From assembly GCA_914767715.1 (NCBI GenBank), contig OU612071.1, forward strand, positions 3,968,001-4,032,000: a DNA stretch of 64,000 bases. Direction: 5' to 3'. Source of the stretch: Membranipora membranacea. Taxonomy: Eukaryota; Bryozoa; Gymnolaemata; Cheilostomatida; Membraniporidae. Position 1 is the first letter of the stretch. Each line of letters starts with the position of its first letter. Made by a program: the position numbers and the translations under genes. The notes under the pieces were generated by a model that worked only from the letters and a program-made list of their open reading frames with translations, was not told the origin of the DNA and did not search any database. Positions 43,401 to 53,113 of this stretch are shown one piece after another.

Positions 43401-43473
43401 TACCTGCCATAGTAAAGTCTGTTAATCTGAGCACAGCGCACAGAACAGCGAAGTATATCCAGCTTGGCTTCAT
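25241..43473 (-). CDS. Gene B: secreted four-LamG, PAN-domain protein, 1012 aa
   Basis: Exons (high to low): 43473-43404, 42766-42698, 41464-41368, 40705-40621, 40383-40218, 39452-39365, 38634-38468, 37774-37637, 36680-36557, 36017-35812, 34863-34746, 34339-34119, 33868-33691, 32061-31938, 31304-31145, 30306-30154, 29512-29333, 28618-28534, 27817-27650, 27211-27021, 25844-25716, 25362-25241. Each exon has the same length as its partner in gene A, giving 1012 residues. Exon 1 is a signal peptide ([20 protein letters not shown]). Modules follow the gene A order: LamG1 (exons 2-7), LamG2 (8-12), LamG3 (12-15), LamG4 (16-20), PAN-like (21-22, LQCYQQC and final ERYFV). Introns are longer than in A because of MITEs, a SINE, SINE-like fragments and simple repeats. 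Equal exon lengths with diverged introns imply that selection kept both copies coding. Function is inferred as extracellular binding or adhesion; partners are unknown. All donors are GT; several are variant (gtcagt, gttagt, gtcggt). Confidence 0.88.
25908..26192. mobile_element. MITE family 1, copy in gene B intron 20
   Basis: Reverse-orientation relative of the element at 20808-21112: it shares 'ggatcatagtgg', 'ggcaataaatcactatgatcc' (in part) and ends 'CTACTAGGACTGCCACTTTA'. It sits inside about 535 bp (25862-26398) that gene A lacks at the same point of intron 20, so it came with or caused an insertion. Confidence 0.72.
28300..28360 (+). mobile_element. SINE-like fragment with B box, gene B intron 18
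   Basis: Contains a pol III B-box-like motif, GGTTCGATTCCCG, within extra sequence that gene A lacks at the same place. No A box or tRNA fold is convincing, so this is a fragment at best. Confidence 0.35.
29108..29332. repeat. Expanded minisatellite at the exon-17 donor of gene B
   Basis: More than ten degenerate copies of 'cccctcatgtacacgc', with variants such as 'ccactcttgtacatgc'. It ends at the exon 17 donor. Homologous but shorter arrays flank exon 17 in copies A and C. On the minus strand each unit carries GTACATGA, which is identical to the true donor. Confidence 0.85.
29535..29577. repeat. (AGGGGTCATAT)n upstream of exon 17, gene B
   Basis: Three to four copies of the 11-bp unit seen at 13148-13222 in gene A, again just outside the exon 17 acceptor. 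Confidence 0.75.
31674..31931 (+). mobile_element. tRNA-derived SINE, copy 1
   Basis: About 258 bp. The head has an A box (TAGCTCAGTTAGTTAGAGC, 31686-31704) and a B box (GGGTTCGAATCCC, 31739-31751). The body runs through 'caggtgtgctccgacctgcc' and ends with an A-rich tail (aacctaaaaaaa). Gene A lacks this stretch at the same position of intron 14, which gives a clean empty site. It lies antisense to gene B and ends next to the exon 14 donor. The acceptor ends do not pair as in a true tRNA, so it is not a tRNA gene. Confidence 0.85.
32400..32500 (+). mobile_element. SINE-like tRNA-derived fragment
   Basis: A-box-like 'gtggttgagtggcaagc' and B-box-like 'caagttcaagtcct' lie about 40 bp apart. 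It is in the expanded intron 13 of gene B. It is a different family from the SINE at 31674. Confidence 0.45.
32690..33010. repeat. AT-rich (ATACAATTATAT)n array in gene B intron 13
   Basis: Long low-complexity AT array with recurring 'atacaattatata'. It is part of about 1.3 kb that makes this intron much longer than its counterpart in gene A (about 360 bp). Confidence 0.85.
33245..33420 (+). mobile_element. SINE family 2, tRNA-derived
   Basis: A-box-like 'gatggcgcaattggttagcc' and B-box GGGTTTGAATCCC (about 33326-33338), followed by a tail through 'ccagcacccttggatgta'. The head recurs as short minus-strand fragments at about 39258-39290 and 56165-56195, so it is a dispersed family. Confidence 0.6.
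34365..34530. repeat. (TA)n / (TATATG)n microsatellite in gene B intron 11
   Basis: TA-rich array just outside exon 12, the counterpart of the array at 16555-16700 in gene A. Confidence 0.9.
38690..39030. repeat. Hexanucleotide array (CACTGG / CACTAG)n in gene B intron 6
   Basis: Roughly 55 units of CACTNN. Blocks of CACTGG (38867-38928) and of CACTAG (38960-39012) are kept apart, which suggests block-wise spread of each variant. Long open frames here on both strands (Thr/Ser/Gly, Ala/Leu or Val/Leu) are repeat artefacts. Confidence 0.93.
39258..39290 (-). mobile_element. Fragment of SINE family 2 head
   Basis: On the minus strand the sequence reads GATGGTGAGATGGCGCAATC and matches the start of the element at 33245. 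Confidence 0.45.
42118..42492. mobile_element. TTAA-flanked MITE, copy 1 (gene B intron 2)
   Basis: 375 bp with terminal inverted repeats AGGGCAACCAAGGTTTC and GAAACCTTGGTTGCCCC, flanked on both sides by TTAA (42114-42117 and 42493-42496). TTAA target duplications are typical of piggyBac-type transposition. There is no transposase. A 377-bp copy in opposite orientation is at 59914-60290. Confidence 0.88.
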
Positions 43474-45280
43474 GTTGATGAGTATTATCAGTACGACTAT
43501 AATTATCAAACTTGGCAAGAACGAGAGAAAGAGATAAAGATCTTCTGTTGATTAATAGCCAATACCTCTAAGGTGACAGCATATTGTCAGCTGATATCGG
43601 TGCTGAAAGGCTATAATTTGGTAGCAAAGAGCTATACAAACATAGCTAAAAAGTATATAATTGATTGTCTTTCTACAAACATCAATAAATAATAACTTCA
43701 TTGTCTCTTCCTACAGTTATTCATTTGTTTTCTTTGTAAAAATTGTGGCGAATTGATTACTGGCAGACCATCTCGGGCAATAATGTTCACGACATTGTTT
43801 GTATAAATCAGGGACTTGAACAATCACATTGTGTTATTATTGATTACAATTTGATGTTGTTAATGTGGGTTAAAATCAGAAGGCCGCCAAGTTGCTATCA
43901 GTTTGCAGGCAGGACAGAGCACACCTGGTGTGTCATATGAGCACAGTAGTCAGTAGACCGCAGCGGGATTCGAACCCAAAACCTCCAACGCTTGCGCGTT
44001 GGAGGGCAGGCGCACTAACCAACTGAGCTACCTCCTACTGTTGTAGGTACAAAAAATAGAACTCAAATAGAATAAAACAAAATACTTTATCAAGGGGAAG
44101 CTGCCAATTAACTTGATACGAACCAAAAATCAATAGCAGTTTAATGGTGTCAGAAATAGTTTGGAACATGTGCAATTGAATACACAAAGCAGGTAGTTGT
44201 GTCATTGGCAATTGCATCTCGGTGGCAAACGGGCAGACAACTCATGTAAATTTATTTTGATGAATATCCTCAGTACGGTAGTCATTTTCGAAGTGCGCAA
44301 TGTTTAGAATATACTGTGTACATAGCAGCTAGGAACTATTCGAGTATGGAACACAACAAGGTGACTGTCACTAGGTCATCAAATATCAATCAATAATTAC
44401 TCTGCTGTCCCATCAGAAAGCTTATTGATCTGGATACAAAAATATTGTGAATAAACAAAGATTATCTTAATTGAGTACATCATACATACAGTATCGTCTG
44501 TAAAAAGTACTAACTAAAACGATGACAAAGTGAGTTATTGATTAAGTAAGGATTTTGTGAGGATAAAAACTAGAACTTAATATCATCAGGCAGTGACGCC
44601 CCATTACTTGTGCTATATTGCATTCTGTTGAGTTCATTGGTGTCATCTGAGAATTAATCAATAAATTATTTGGTAAAATGTTCGTATTATTGTTAGCAGT
44701 TGTCTCCTATTGGTGAAAGGGTAGACAACTCTATCTGATTCATATTACACCGTTTTTATGTCTCCCAAAGAAATGTAATAATGAAGGAAAAAGGACATAT
44801 ATCAGAGTTAATTCCACTTCATGTATCAGTCACAAATTTCTTTGATTAATTTATATTGTTTCTCAGGTTCTCATCATTTTTATATTTACTTTTTACGAAT
44901 ATAAACTACTTTACAAGTTATGCGGGGAAATAAAATAGGATTAAAATCGGTGATGACCAAATGATCTTTTAATTTGGGGCATAAATCACAGCCAAATTAC
45001 CTCTGGTCTCAAAGGTAATAAGCTCCTACAAATTATGCCCCAATCCCATCCGCAGGGCTCTCAGCCTGGGAAAACCTCACTCCTGAGTTTTTCAAAGCTA
45101 TGTCGCATGGTGGCACATCAATGTAACAAGACTCCCTGTGCATGAAATCTTAAGATTTTAGGGCTCTGGAGGCCTTTAAAACCAGGTCAGACGCAGAAAC
45201 CTAGTGCAATGTAGGGCTCTACAGATGAACTTCAATGATTTTTAGGGTGACATTTTCATTTGTGATATATGATTTGCTAG
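43474..45280. other. Intergenic: gene B promoter side, then gene-poor
   Basis: The first few hundred bases lie directly upstream of the gene B start and should hold its promoter; I see no clear TATA box or conserved block shared with gene A upstream. Besides the SINE at about 43869-44040, no gene is recognised here. Confidence 0.5.
43869..44040 (-). mobile_element. tRNA-derived SINE, copy 2
   Basis: Minus strand: A box GTAGCTCAGTTGGTTAGTGC, a perfect 10-bp hairpin with a GCAA loop (43982-44005), B box GGGTTCGAATCCC, then a body shared with copy 1 ('caggtgtgctctgtcctgcc', 'tgcaaactga'). Same family as 31674-31931. The anticodon arm is replaced by the longer hairpin, so it is not a tRNA gene. 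Confidence 0.8.
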
Positions 45281-45638
45281 CAGGGGTGCCCAACTTTTTC
45301 ATTAAGGGGGCCGCATCCACATATTGTAATGTCCCTGGGGGCCCGAAACCTCGCCATAAATCAAACATTCATAATGGTTGTGCATTATTTTCATCTCTGC
45401 AGTCGGAAATTTATTTGTTGGAGCTCACTCAAATGCAATGGTTGGGGCCCAGGGGATTCCAAAATACAGTACCTAGCAGTAGAGCGTTCCTTATTTTTGT
45501 ACAAATGAGGAATGGAATAAATATAGTGGTGAAAATTGTTTTCGCGACTACGCGATTTTCTCAGACGGGTCTGGGGGCCGCATAAAATTGGGTCAGGGGG
45601 CCGCATGCGGCCCTAGGGCCACTCGTTGGGCAACCCTG
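45281..45638. mobile_element. Short non-autonomous hAT-like DNA transposon
   Basis: 358 bp with terminal inverted repeats CAGGGGTGCCCAAC and GTTGGGCAACCCTG (13 of 14 match). The interior holds GGCCGC / GCGGCCC-rich segments near the 3' end, a pattern known from hAT-type MITEs. Flanking CTAG is present on both sides (45277-45280, 45639-45642); a full 8-bp target duplication is not seen. There is no transposase. Confidence 0.75.
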
Positions 45639-47913
45639 CTAGAACGTCAATAAGAATCAACTGTATATTCCGGAATTCCCGACTTGGATGAAAATGAAGG
45701 GAAATCTGAGTTTCTAGCTCAAATTCTTTAAGTTGCCTGAGCTAATGCCAAAAATCAAAGTTACTCAGGCTAAATCTTAGCCCTGCCTCTGACGAAGAGT
45801 GTGATGATGTCGTCATGTCACTCAACGTCAACTCACTAACACTCTGGATTAGCCTGATTTGACGAGGTTTGTTTGGTGGGGAGAGGGGTGGGGGTGAACA
45901 AAGAATGTAAAATCTTGCAAGCAAGCTAACAAAACCGGGTAGTTGATTCCAGATAACACTAATCAATTTGAAGAGGAAAAGCCCAAAAAACATAAAAAAG
46001 CACAAAAGTTTTTAACATTTTGAAAACAAAGCAGGTAAAACTGTTAGAAAAGGTTATTAGGTTATCAGCATGGATCAATTGATTGAGTCTGTCTGTCTGC
46101 CTCCAACCAAAAACTTGAACACAGATTGTGTCCTGACACCTAAAATCTTGGATGATAAACCTTGTATTTAATCTGCGACTAGTGACACACTTTGAACCCA
46201 GCACACATACAATGTAAGTTCTCAGTTCTTCTCCGGTCCAAGGTAGTAAATATCATCTTGTCAACATTGCTATAATTTGTTATTTGCTTTTTTTGCAACT
46301 GCGTCAACAGCTTGATAGATAGGTAGCCTTTTTCCAATGCTACAGATTGCAAGCTATATTATGTATCAACCTTAGTGCTTGATACAACCACAAGACCACA
46401 AGCAAGCAAAAATTAAATACAGAGTGTTAATTATGGCAAATAGACCTTATGATGAACTTGTTGCATTATTTTGAAGGATTTGTCTTATATCAAAAGAGAA
46501 AACTCCAATAAAGCTTGAACTTTTTAGCTTATGGCGGTATTTTAGTTATTCTTCTTAGTTCAATCTGTAAGCTAGACAGACGTATTTTCTAACCTAGAAT
46601 TGTATCATATAGAATGTCAGATTGCAAAAAAATCAGTTTGCAAATGCTAATTCCCCTGTTACCAAGCACCATGAAAATAAGGAAATGGCGATGAAGAAGG
46701 AATGTTAAAAAAATAATAAAAAATATAAGAAGTCTCTTGTCTACTCGAATAGTTCACAGTTAACACTCTAAGAGTAGAGTTGTGGTATTAAACAACACCT
46801 TGTGAGTAGAGTAAGCCAGAGTAAACAGTAAAGTAGAGTCGAGACCACCAAAAGTTAAGAAAGAGTAATATGATTTGACCATTTTCCCTTACTTAACTGA
46901 ACTCGAGTACGATATGACTAGGTAACTCGAGTTGTCCACCCCTATATGATCATACTTATGTACTCTGAAGTGTCCCACAGCAAAGCATTTAAATTGAGTC
47001 TTCACAAGCAGCAAGTGGCGTCATTTCCTAGCACTGCTTACTATTTTATTTATTCATAAAATGATGTCAACAATGTTTACATGCGTTCCGAAATAACATT
47101 AATCAACAGTCAAAATTTTACTTGTCCTGAATCGAACGAGTAGCTGTGTTTTTTAAATGAATATAATGTTTCAATTATTGCTGAAAAACTTAGTTCTTGC
47201 CAGGAAGGTGTATTTGGCAGCCATGTAAGAGTTGTGGAGGGACATAAAAAGAATTACCTTTTCTTTTAACTTTATTTTAATTTATAGTCATCGCACAAAA
47301 TACTCAAAGGTGACAAAGAAATCAAGAATAGAATAAGAATAAGATCATACTATGTAGTATCAAACCCGACTACTGCACAAAGCAACGCAGTACTTGACCT
47401 CACACAAAAGTAGAATATAATTTTATAATAATGCAACTCAAATAATTTTCCAATAATATACACTAAAAAATATATTTGGGTGGGTTTTGGTGTCAACAAG
47501 AATAAACTTTGTCAATTGAAGTTTAGGATGAACCTCACTCATTTCGAATCAGTCTATAAAAAGAACTAACCACCTAATGGTGTAAGATATGTAAGCTGTT
47601 TATATTGATTAACCACCTTATCAACATAAGTGAATAGTTTCAGTAAAAATCAATGAATAATAAAATATGATATGTAATACGGAAGAAGGGGGGGGGGGGG
47701 GGTAGACCCCTTTCAGCATGTGCCTGTCGGGTCAAGTTAAAGTTTTCTTTAGTTCTCATATAGAAGCACTTAGAGTTATATAGCAACAATTGTTCAATCC
47801 AAGGGTTTCGTTAATCACCTCAAGGAAAGAAAATCATCATAAAGTAATTATCAACAACAATGAAATTGTCATATAGATAAGAAAGAAAACAGGCATATCA
47901 TTGATTTTTTCTT
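45639..47913. other. Intergenic, nothing recognised
   Basis: No exon, tRNA or repeat family that I recognise on either strand, apart from a poly-G run near 47690-47702 and a short copy (about 47833-47882) of a segment also present in intron 1 of the neighbouring VMO-I gene (about 48908-48960). Confidence 0.5.
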
Positions 47914-49437
47914 TTACAGATTGCAAGGAGTCGGCAGATTACAGCAGTAAAATATCGCATCATTCAAAGCAGTGTCATCCCCAGACCCTTGGACAGGTTC
48001 TACTTGTGTTTTGAGTCCACATATTGCTGTTCCTGAAGGACATGCTCTCATCGTTCCCCACGTACCAGTTCTGTGCCCACGACCAAATAATGTGTGTGTC
48101 CGTCCATTAGTCATATGGCGGCATTGAAATTTGTAATTTGTCGCTGAAATAAAAAGACAATATGGAATCATTAGACAATAAACTAAGAAACAGGCAACCT
48201 ACAGGATAAACACACTGGATGGAGCACTTTGAATACATAGGAGTGATGTTATATAGTACTAGCGTAGGTGTAATGAGTACATACACATAAGATCATGCTA
48301 TAAACGCCATTCTTTCCATAGGATTAGGGAACTTATAGCTAGGCTATGGCTTGGTCAAGGTGCTACACAGGCCCATTCGTAGCTAGGCATACCCTTTTCA
48401 ATAAAAATTCAATTTGGGTCTGGTTTGCCTTCCTATTGTCCAACTTTAATGTATTAAACCAATTAATATCTAGAAATCCAATACAACCACGCCTCTTCAC
48501 AACTACCATAAGAATGGCTGGCAGTAATACGGCTGAAGATGAATGTTCTTTAGCCTATCTGGGCATCTGGCATATCTTACCTAGCTATCCTATCCCACTG
48601 GTCATACTTAAAGTGCCCCAATCTTATGGAAAGTATAGTGTGTGTGGTGTGGGTAGCCGCAGCATGAATCAAACTGGCTGACAATGTTAATATTAGGTTC
48701 TTGTTTCCACATTCACCTACCTGCATTGTCGTCCACAACACCTCCGCTAACTTCTTGAGATCTAGCCTGTGCTCCAACGATCATATAACCATATGGACAC
48801 ACGAGAGAACGAGGGTGGTATGTTCCGTAAGGTCCTGTCAGAGAGTATATCCACTTATGAGTCCCTGATGATCCCCGGCATTCTGGAGCTCTGCAATCAC
48901 AAGAATTAATACATCATAAAGTAATTGTCTACTACAATGAAATTGTCATATAGATAAACTCTGCGCAGGGTAGACAATAATGATGAATGATTTTTGAAGT
49001 CTAGTCCTACCACTGCAATTGGACTGCTGGTACTTAGTTCAGAAAAGAGGTATGTTATGCAAGTTCTAGTAGTGAATCACCCTGGTCAGGCTGAATTGTT
49101 TACAATATCTGAGGAGATTCTTCGAGTGGACTGTCAGCTGCTACAATCACAGATGTTCTCCCTCACTTCTAAACTAAACACCAGATATCAGGAAAAATGA
49201 CTTACCTGCAATAGAGTGCGACAGCATTCACTGCTGTGTCGTCTCCATCGCCCTGTGGATCCTCTATTTTCAGTGCGAAGTCCTTTGCGAATGTTCCATG
49301 AGGACACCACTCTGTCATACCCCAGACTCCCCAGTTTGTCTTTGTGTCAGGATGTCCCGGCCGCTGTAGTCTCCTCGTGGCGAAGTATCACAGCCAACTA
49401 CCAGCATGCAGATAGCAAGTGCTCCATGAGTGTACAT
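47914..49437 (-). CDS. VMO-I family secreted protein V1, frame broken in exon 1
   Basis: Three exons: 49437-49206, 48890-48721 and 48143-47914. Each carries roughly one repeat of the vitelline membrane outer layer protein I (VMO-I) beta-prism fold: 'WGVWGMTEWCPHGTFAKDFA' with 'GDDTAVNAVALYC'; 'LVCPYGYMIVGAQA'; 'CPSGTAICGLKTQ' with 'GDDTALNDAIFYCC'. A signal peptide (MYTHGALAICMLVVGC) opens exon 1. Spliced length is 632 nt, not a multiple of three: the signal-peptide frame and the VMO-I frame differ by one missing base in about 49325-49375. Exons 2 and 3 are intact and in phase. Either a sequencing or assembly indel or a recent inactivating change explains this. VMO-I relatives are secreted, disulfide-rich egg-coat or mucus proteins; that role here is inferred from family only. 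Confidence 0.75.
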
Positions 49438-49517
49438 CCTGAAATATGACAGTAAATCTACAGTAGTGAATACCAACACTCTGAGACGCAATGTGAAAAT
49501 AGTGTTAAAGATTCTCT

Positions 49518-49525
49518 TATTTATA
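49518..49525 (-). promoter_or_regulatory. TATA box of VMO-I gene V1
   Basis: Minus-strand TATAAATA, 81 nt before the ATG. The segment between it and the ATG (ACATTGCGTCTCAGAGTG and TATTCACTACT) matches the same interval of the divergent paralogue V2, which supports a conserved core promoter and 5' UTR. Confidence 0.65.
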
Positions 49526-50289
49526 CTGTTTTGAGCTGACCTCAACATTCAGTGGTTGAATTGGCCAATCAGAATATTCTATGAGTCAGAAACACGGTTT
49601 CATGGAATTTTTATTTATTTAATGTTAGTTCCTTGTGCTGTGATTGTTTTGATCTAACCCATGAAATGTGATAAATCTACATTTTAACCTCTTACATCCC
49701 CTCAATAAAAATAAAAACAAACCTCAGTCAATTAGAACCATGTTCAGCATCCTAACCATTCTTTCTCCTGTTCTGCAATGTATTAGAGTCAGAACTTATC
49801 ATGCAGAATTTCAGTGGGATTTGCGGTACCCACCAAGTGCACCAAATGTTGTTCCAGATGCAACATTTCGTCTTCCCAGCTATACCTCCTGGTGATTGAT
49901 TTCATGGAAAGAAACAAGTCATTATGGGATCATTGTTTGGTACCATGGTAAAATCCCTATGAATGCAATCCCATGCAAAGGACATATAGTAAGGGCATAG
50001 CTCATGTTAATGTGTTGCTGTCCGGCTAGGTAGACTGCTAGGTGCTGCTTAGGAAGAGGTTTTATAGTGACGACTAGGTTTCCGAGTCTTTAGTGTCACT
50101 TTTCAACCACTGACAGCCTTAACCCAGCGTGAAGCATAGAGTTACAAGGCCGGAGCTGCAGTGATTGATGACAGCATACTCCAGTATAGAGCTATACCAT
50201 ACAGGAGGCTCCATTAGTCTGCATGCATAATGGTGTTGTACATACAGAGGACCTCCATTATTTATAGTCCTGATCTGAAGGGACTATGT

Positions 50290-50400
50290 GATCAGTCAAA
50301 GTCGAAATGACTTTCTGTCCTGGACAGGGCTTGAACACACAACCGGCTGGTTAAGTTGCAGACGCGCTTACCACTGAGCCAAACTGACTGACTAGCTCAT
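50290..50400 (-). mobile_element. tRNA-derived SINE-like element
   Basis: Minus strand: A-box-like TGGCTCAGTGGTAAGCGC and B-box-like GTTCAAGCCCTG about 40 bp apart. It is a different family from the SINEs at 31674 and 43869. No tRNA acceptor stem can be paired. Confidence 0.5.
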
Positions 50401-50970
50401 GTTAAATGCGGCTAAACTGTGCCAAGCTGTCTTTCGGTTATCATATTAAGCAAAATAAGTGACTGACTTTTTATATATTTTTGCAATACAGAAAACAGGG
50501 AATTTGGCATAATTAAGTTTTAGTGTTGTGCGAAGGTATCCGTCATACTTCAGCATTGGAAATAATGAATGTCAGTGAAGATCCAGTGATATTTCATACT
50601 AACCTATATTTGAACCTGAACAACTGTGGCATTATTCATGCAATGATTTACAAACTTTGACATTTATAAACAGTTCCTCCTTGCGAAGTTGCTACTCTGT
50701 CAAATGATTTAATGATTAATTTGCAGTATACTATGTTTCCTTCATTTTCTCATTTGATATTGTAACTATTATTCCCTTAATAGTATTTTTGAAAACTTTC
50801 TCTGAATTTTATTTTGGCAATTATTCAAAAAATAAATACTATTCAGGAACTTTCTGACAAGGAAACCTTGTACACCAGTATGTTATGCATAATTTCCCCT
50901 TTTGAATTCATATCTAAATAATTGTGTTTTTCATCACTTCAAACAAAGGTTGGAAAGTCTCCAACAATGC

Positions 50971-51111
50971 GGTGAATTGTAACGACTTTTGTTATTTGAA
51001 GATAAGGCCCATTCCGATATAAAGCATTCTATAACGTTCATAACAATCTATAGCATTACTACCTTGGCAGACTGAAGTATAACAATTCCTCACTCTTGAT
51101 ACTTGGAATTG
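50971..51111. repeat. Direct repeat, copy 1 (partner at about 51494-51636)
   Basis: About 140 bp, highly similar to the second copy: a central run of more than 60 bases containing 'ctataacgttcataacaatc' and 'ttggcagactgaagtata' is identical. The copies are 520 bp apart. Confidence 0.85.
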
Positions 51112-51493
51112 AGTTGTGTATTCTGAGCGGCTTTATACTCACCGGTATATTATTTATATCATTAACACTTCACTGGGGTGCCTTGGCAAATCCAACAGTG
51201 CCCGTGACAAAGATGTATAAGTTGAGCTGTAAGCATAACTTTTTCATATAGATAACAAGCTAAATTCCCAGTAAATTGCTTCAGTTACTTGGCATTTTGT
51301 GGACATTAAATACACATTAGATGATGTCTGTCTTATTGTGTATATAAACATTTCCCTCTTGCAAAACAGGTCACTCTAATTGGATGAGCCAGCAACCTGC
51401 CAAAACCTGTGATATTAGATTTAATTTGGTAAACATCTCATTTCCACTTTGAGTAGAAGATGAATCAACTTTTAAAGCAAGACTCCGTCACTG

Positions 51494-51636
51494 CTGTGAA
51501 TTGATATGACTTTTGTTATTGCAGAAAAGACCCATCCCGTTATAAAGCATTCTATAACGTTCATAACAATCTATAGCATTACTACCTTGGCAGACTGAAG
51601 TATAAAAATTCCTCATTCTTGATAATTGGAAGGGAG
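51494..51636. repeat. Direct repeat, copy 2
   Basis: Partner of the repeat at 50971-51111, in the same orientation, with small changes at the edges only. No open frame or element structure is evident. Confidence 0.85.
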
Positions 51637-53031
51637 GGAGGGACAAATATATATATATATATACTTCATATCTTTAGTTGATTGAAGAATAATTTAAATA
51701 CTTGCTGCTCTAATGATGTGCAGGTGACACAGTTGTGGTAGGCAGTTTAACCTTTATGTTATCAGTGTTGTGTTAATGTCATTGAAATTGGTGGTAAACT
51801 GTAGTTGTCTTCTCTTGCATTTATTATTAGGAGTGAGGATAGCAGTTGTGTAATGTACAGTGTCCAATTATAGTGGTCGGAAACGGTATACGGTTTGTGA
51901 TAGGATATTTATCCAATATTGTCCTCATTGTTGGCTTCAATCGTTATGAAGTTTCAGGCATTATATATCAAAAATATGGGGGGGCGCAGTTTTCAAAACC
52001 AACGACCAAGATATATAACACATATCTATGTTATAATATGGATGTAATATAATATAATATATATTTGTCAAAATGTAATAGTAATCCATCTTTATTTGTA
52101 GTGAAAATTAATTGCAGGTAATTTTATGGCAGGCAGGAATACATTTAGCAACACATGCTTGCTAACACAAGCTGTCTCCACAGGTATGTCTGTAGGACTT
52201 TAAAAAAGGTCCTCCTTGTTAAAACGTGAGGTAAATATCTTGTGTGGAATGCTACCAATATGTTGTCATTTGAGATGAAAATTCAATGCAAAAAGCAAAA
52301 AAAACATAATCATTTGAATGCTGATATAAGTCTATTTCAGGTAATGAAGAGTGGTTTATTGTACCACCTGCCATGACAATCAGAATGAGCAATTTGTAAA
52401 AAGTAGAAATTGTGAAATCTTGAATACAGATAAATTCTATTTCTGGTATTAAGAATGCTAGTGAGAGAACAAAGTCTGCAGTGACAAACATAAAACAAAT
52501 ATCACAGTTTTTGACATGTTGACGGCTCATTCAAATAGAGTAATCAGTTTCGCAAGAACGAACTGTTATACATATCTAAATTCTGTTTACAAAAACAACT
52601 AAACTCGGCACTGAGGATGCCACATGATTGTCTTCAGTCTGAAACATGCCAAAGTAATTTGAGCAAAACTGGATTGACAAGTAGCAGATAACAAATCAGT
52701 CATGGTGCGAACTTGCAGAGCAGGTCAGCATTTGCAGTGCCCAGGGATGTAAAATTGTCACATGACGAGATTTGATGATCTGGTGGCACAATGCCAATAC
52801 AAAGGTTGGAATTGCAAGTTATTCACAAAGAAAGCAGGACTGCTGTTGATTTGTTTTGTAAGTTACTGAGCAATTTCATGTAAATATAGAATTCAAGTTT
52901 GCTGTTTGATGGTCATGGATCAGGTCAGATCATTAAATAGGCGATCAAGATGTCATAAACAAGGAACGATGATGTTGATTGGTCAATCAATTCGCACACT
53001 TAATTATGAAGCCAGCCCAAACATAAGTACA

Positions 53032-53039
53032 CATAAAAA
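53032..53039 (+). promoter_or_regulatory. TATA-like element of VMO-I gene V2
   Basis: CATAAAAA about 75-82 nt upstream of the V2 ATG, in the position matching the TATA box of V1. Downstream, ACATTGCCTCCCAGAGTG and TATTAACTACT match the V1 leader. Confidence 0.5.
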
Positions 53040-53113
53040 CATCAATGTCATATTTCTACATTGCCTCCCAGAGTGAGGTATTAACTACTTTGGTCTTACT
53101 CACAGATATCAGA

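Larger units (their letters stand above)
49526..53031. other. Intergenic region between the divergent VMO-I genes
   Basis: About 3.5 kb without a recognised gene. It holds a minus-strand SINE-like element (about 50290-50400) and a pair of direct repeats (about 50971-51111 and 51494-51636). Regulatory sequence for both divergent genes is expected near the two ends. An AT run at 51647-51661 is a short dinucleotide repeat. Confidence 0.5.

Noticed and set aside
43960-44040. Possible functional tRNA gene on the minus strand
   Set aside because: Same SINE family as at 31674, with a 10-bp hairpin in place of the anticodon arm.
45235-45606. Open frames over 45.2-45.6 kb
   Set aside because: They lie on the hAT-like element and show no transposase motif.
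49216-49449. 77-codon plus-strand frame
   Set aside because: Antisense shadow of VMO-I exon 1.
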